The notes under the pieces were generated by a model. The model was given only the letters and a program-made list of their open reading frames with translations, did not search any database and was not told the DNA's origin. A stretch of 64,000 nt of DNA from Anodontia alba (Eukaryota > Mollusca > Bivalvia > Lucinida > Lucinidae). The stretch lies in NCBI GenBank assembly GCA_964016985.1, contig OZ024828.1, forward strand, positions 8,460,610 to 8,524,609. The letters are read 5' to 3'. Positions 33,640-64,000 of this stretch are shown piece after piece. Every line of letters starts with the position of its first letter. Position 1 is the first letter of the stretch. A program made the position numbers and the translations under genes.

Positions 33640-34146
33640 GGCAAGAATGAGCAGGTCTTGCATCTTAGTGATACTGGATTATTATTCATTTTTATGAGAA
33701 TATAAGGTTTGACATTTCATGTGAATCGTCTGCCAGGCAGACGATTCACATGAAATATCAAATCTTATTTTCTCAGAAAGTTTTGCAAAAAAAGTAAAGA
33801 AGATACTCAGGAAGTGTCATAATCACGAACATAGCTTATCAATGGCACCAAGAGGAAGAGCAAACAAACCTTGATGGACAGCAAACAATTAAAAGGAAGC
33901 AAAGAGCAATGACCTCTGACACTGACAGACGGGGCCCACCAAACATAACAATAAGACATTGCAAATGTCTCTGGGTATGATACTATATCCTTAGACAAAA
34001 AGTCTCTGGGTACAGCACCGTACCTGGAGACCCACAGTACCTGAGACAGTTCCTACCGTACCTGAAACAATTTGTGCAGGACTGTCTCCGGGTACGGCGG
34101 TACACAAAAAAAAAACCTTTAAAACTTCAAAATTTAGCGAATATTG

Positions 34147-34184
<38 letters not shown>

Positions 34185-35385
34185 TTTTTTTGTTTTTAGC
34201 TTTTCTAAGCGTCGTATTCCTCGTCTTCTATGAGATTATGCAAGAGGTATCTCGTTGTATAGTAAATGGTTAAATAAATGTAACGAATTCCCCAAGGCCC
34301 ACAAAGAATGACAACTCAAGAATCACCGCCTTCGTTTAGCGCTAAAAACTACCGGGGTTGTGGGCGGGGTTAAATAAATTAAGTCTTCACATTAGGTTCA
34401 AATGTAAAAGTACAAAAAATGTTCAGCCCACATAGTGATTCCTCAAGTGAAGATTACCATCATTCACATGATATACAACTTTTGTTTCCCCGACTGTTAG
34501 TTTCATCCCGAGTGTCACTTTGACAAGGGAAGCAAAAAAATATGGAGTGCTCTCTTTAATAAGCATTTATCCACTTTAACCTATTTTAGACTGAATAAAC
34601 ATGCCCAAACTATACACTGAAAGAGTCGAATTTCAATTTTAGGTATTTCAGGTTATGCGATTCAGATCTCAAGGACAGATTCAGAGGAGCTTCGTGGGGT
34701 TCAGCCGAAGCCCCATTTTAACTCAAAATTTCATTTTCATAGGACGTTTTAAATAAATTTGATGAATTTGGATATCATATTTACCCTAAATATTCACATC
34801 CCTTACTCTTTACTTATACTTCTCTTAAACAAGTCAATTTTACTATAGTTAGGGATCAAAAGTTATTCCACAGCGTCAAAAATCCCATAGAGTTAATGCA
34901 TTTTCATGTTCACGAAAAAAATAAATAAATAAATAAATAAATAAAAATAATTGTTTATATCTTTATAACATTTACATCATTTGAAAGCTGGCAGATTTAT
35001 GTAACATACATTGTGATTTTCACTGGATTTTCTCTATACAAACTTGAGAAACAAAGAATTAAATTTTGTGCAAGACATTTTGGGCAGTTTTTGAGCGATG
35101 CCAACACTGATGTCAATGGAAATCTGCCATTTTTAAAATATCCTCTTGATTCAAATTGTTGTATCTGAGAAGACAGACATCAGATATTTATCAAAGTCAT
35201 ATATTTTGGGCATGCATCATTTACCTTACCAATTATTACAGAACATCAGTATTTTCTTTACGATGTTACACAATATTCAGTATCTTGTAAACATTAAAAT
35301 GCATTAAAGTCTATGAGAGAATATTTTTGTGGAATTTTTTTGGCTTCTGACTGTACTTATGAATGTGTTTAAAACTGCTGTATAA
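33640..35385. other. Non-coding with V-type hairpin and microsatellites
   Basis: An inverted repeat GACATTTCATGTGAATCGTC / GACGATTCACATGAAATAT lies at 33708-33766. (TG)n is at about 34153-34181 and (AAAT)n at about 34920-34945. The remainder shows no exon. Confidence 0.5.
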
Positions 35386-35462
35386 GTGACAAACAGTTTA
35401 GACCCTGATCAGACGCCGCTTTCTGCGGCGTCTGACCAGGGTTTACACTGTTTGCTCAGGAC
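35386..35462. mobile_element. MITE family F core
   Basis: GACAAACAGTTTAGACCCTG, stem CAGACGCCGCTTTCTGCGGC, then inverse arm ending ACTGTTTGC. Confidence 0.8.
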
Positions 35463-35575
35463 TATCGGAATATATAGAGTAAGTACAGTAGGTTGATCAA
35501 ATCGAACCCCCACCCCCGCAGAATGTTTTTCCTGGACCCGCCACTGGATATTCCTAATGAAAAATGACTAAACTG

Positions 35576-35650
35576 TTTGCAAACAGTGGAGACCCTGATT
35601 CGACGTTGCATTCTGCAGCATCTGATCTGGGTCTGTACTGTTTGCCAATT
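35576..35650. mobile_element. MITE family F core
   Basis: GCAAACAGTGGAGACCCTGA and GGGTCTGTACTGTTTGCC. The inner stem CGACGTTGCATTCTGCAGCA is imperfect. Confidence 0.7.
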
Positions 35651-35952
35651 ACGCTTTTGGGGTCTCCATACGGTTAAACTTCAAAAAGCACTTATTTAAC
35701 AAGAGAAACAAAGATTAAAACAGTTGTTTAATATTAGAAATAACATGTTACAAGTTATGCAGTTTCTGGTTTTTAAATATATTTTCTTTAATCAGCCCCT
35801 AAAGAGTCAAGCAAAACTGTAGCAGACGACAATATCATTTTTTTTTTTTTTTTTTTTTTAGAGAAAATAAGGTAGCATTATGTTTCAAAATGTCATCTGC
35901 TGCAGTTGTGATAAACGCTTTAACGATTAATTACTGTATCAATCCACGTTTT

Positions 35953-62457
<26,505 letters not shown>

Positions 62458-62477
62458 CTGAAAATAAAAGAACAAAT

Positions 62478-62720
62478 CGAGGGTTGAGCGCAAGACTATG
62501 GTAACTCAAACATATTTTTGAAACCCTTGTTTAGGGGCAACTTGGACCCCTTTGTAAACAATGCAAATTTAGGTGCCATTGCTCATACGAGCAATGGCAC
62601 CTAAATTTTCATTGTTTACAGAAAGAAATGTTGTAATCTTCATAACGCCTTCATGGTGAGGAGATTAGGTTTGGGGTAAAACAACCATCTGACTTACGCC
62701 AGTCTTGCGCTCAACCCTCG
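62478..62720. mobile_element. MITE family L (L1)
   Basis: CGAGGGTTGAGCGCAAGACT to AGTCTTGCGCTCAACCCTCG, AAAT on both sides (62474-62477, 62721-62724). The inner hairpin is AGGTGCCATTGCTCATACGA. Its edge is 16 nt from the TSD-side end of the exon 62457 acceptor tract. Confidence 0.88.
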
Positions 62721-62724
62721 AAAT

Positions 62725-62935
62725 GAACCACAACGTCAGAAAACGTACCTTTCAGAAGATTCAGAGCAGCCTGAGCATTTGCCCAATCTGAACAAAATCT
62801 TCACTGGGAATATTTTGATAGACAAGGATGCCAAGTTTCTTCACGCGGACAACGAAGACTCTGATCAGGCTGCGCGGATGCGGATGCGCCGATTTGAATC
62901 TTCTTTGGGCGCATTTGTCAGAAGGTACTTTTTCG
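62725..62935. mobile_element. MITE family H (degenerate)
   Basis: AACGTCAGAAAACGTACCTT left, TTGGGCGCATTTGTCAGAAG right, inner arms worn. Confidence 0.6.
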
Positions 62936-63104
62936 CAAGTTCTGGTATAAAAATAATATCATTATTTTTCTTTGGACTAAGACAACTTAATTACACTAAT
63001 ATTTCATCCAATTTTCGAACAGTATCATCTAATTACTTGGAGATGTGTTTAAAGCGAAGGACTTATTAAAGAGGAGTATTTGGTTAGGCAGGAGATTCAC
63101 ATAA

Positions 63105-64000
63105 CAAGAGGGCCAAGATGGCCCTATACCGCTCACCTGATTACCAGATAAATCGGCCTTTCAGCTCAGGAGACAAAGTGCAAAATAGATTTCCAAGATA
63201 GCGGCCATGACGCCATTTTGGATTTCTGATCGGAACGATTTTAGCTCTTTTTTTTTATCTACAAGCCACCCTGATGCTTCCTACCAAGTTTGGAGTCAGT
63301 TGGCCTTTCGGTTCAGGAGGAGAAGCGAAAAATAGATTTTTAAGATAACAGCCATGGCGGCCATCTTGGATTTCCGATCAGAATGATTTTAGCTATTTTA
63401 TCTACTTGTGACTCCGATGCTTCCTATCAAGTCCAAGACAATCGGCTTTTTATTTCAGGAGAAGAAACGAAAAATAAATTTTCAAGATGGCAGCCATGGC
63501 GGCCATCTTGGATAATCCATCGGAACAATTTTAGCAATTTTTTTATCTACAAGTCACCCCGATGCTTCCTGCCAAGTTTCATGTCAATTGGCCTTTCAGT
63601 TGCCCCCGATGCTACCTGCCGAGTAACTAGTCAATTGGCCCTTCGATTCAGGAGAAGAGGCTGTGGCGGCCATCTTGAATTTCCAATCGGAAAGATTTTA
63701 GCTATATTGATCTACAAGTCAACCCGATGCTTCCAACCAAGTTTCGAGTCAATTGGCCTTTTGGTTCAGGAGAAGAAGCGCAAAATAGATTTTCAAGATG
63801 GCTACCGTGGCGGCCATCTTGGATTTCGGATCAGGACCATTCTAGCTATGTTCGATCTATAAGTCACCCCGATGCTACCTACTAAGTTTCAAGTCAATTG
63901 GCCTTTTGGTTCAGGAGAAGAAGCGAAAAATAGATTTTCAAAATGGCCACAAGGGCGATTGTCCGATCGGAACAATTTTACATACATTTGACCTACAAGT
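63105..64000. repeat. Tandem repeat element running off the window
   Basis: Opens with AACAAGAGGGCCAAGATGGC then CCTATACCGCTCACCTGA, the inverse of the right end of the 27607-29817 element. Units of about 100-150 bp repeat GCGGCCATCTTGGATTTCCG, AGTCACCCCGATGCTTCCTA and TCAATTGGCCTTTCGGTTCA. It is probably the same superfamily of large non-autonomous repeats with a different unit. Confidence 0.75.

Noticed and set aside
63105..64000. Coding frame at 63383-63862
   Set aside because: It reads through a tandem repeat array with repeated peptide fragments; no domain.
62725..64000. The missing start of the BTB domain
   Set aside because: I looked on the minus strand and found only H-type and tandem repeats; the BTB start must lie beyond the window.

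Overview
This window looks like nuclear DNA from a metazoan, most probably a bivalve mollusc. It is AT-rich, it holds two intron-containing animal genes, and most of the rest is short inverted-repeat elements (MITEs), SINE/LINE fossils, microsatellites and satellite arrays of the kind common in bivalve genomes. No bacterial gene, CRISPR array, plasmid or phage feature is visible. The species cannot be named from the sequence alone.

Gene 1 (+ strand, about 8991-17400) is a complete coding copy of TMEM168, a multi-pass membrane protein. Four coding exons (9078-10378, 14185-14263, 15669-15864, 16853-17400) join in phase into a 707-residue protein. Intron 1 carries a 2.2-kb, 128-bp-period satellite whose two unit types hold a perfect oestrogen-response-element consensus or a perfect CRE.

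Gene 2 (- strand, 62457 down to 35953) is the 3' part of a kelch-like BTB-BACK-Kelch gene. Nine exons, all phase-compatible, encode the end of the BTB domain, a BACK domain, an unusual Ser/Thr/Pro-rich tandem-repeat linker, about six kelch repeats and the stop codon. The start of the BTB domain lies beyond base 64000. The two genes are tail to tail, separated by about 18.5 kb of repeats.

Layout: 1-900 LINE 3' end; 900-3360 tandem repeats and microsatellites; 4549-6371 foldback-like element; 7136-8880 MITEs and a SINE; 8991-17400 TMEM168; 17400-35950 intergenic MITEs, a 2.2-kb CTCACCTGAG-ended element and a 158-184 bp tandem array; 35953-62457 kelch-like gene with long repeat-filled introns; 62478-64000 a MITE and a tandem array running off the end. 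The repeats fall into recurring families, lettered here: A, M, T, U, V, G (TTAA-flanked, piggyBac-like), K, N, P (TA-flanked CAGT ends, pogo/Tigger-like), Q (hAT-like, 8-bp TSD), and B, C, D, E, F, H, L, R, S, W (unassigned).

The most notable patterns are: (i) the alternating ERE/CRE satellite in the TMEM168 intron; (ii) two central hairpins that recur inside otherwise unrelated MITE families and whose stem bases change in compensating pairs; (iii) several nested insertions with readable target-site duplications and unoccupied sister copies in the same window; (iv) MITE edges lying within about 7-36 nt of roughly half of all splice sites.
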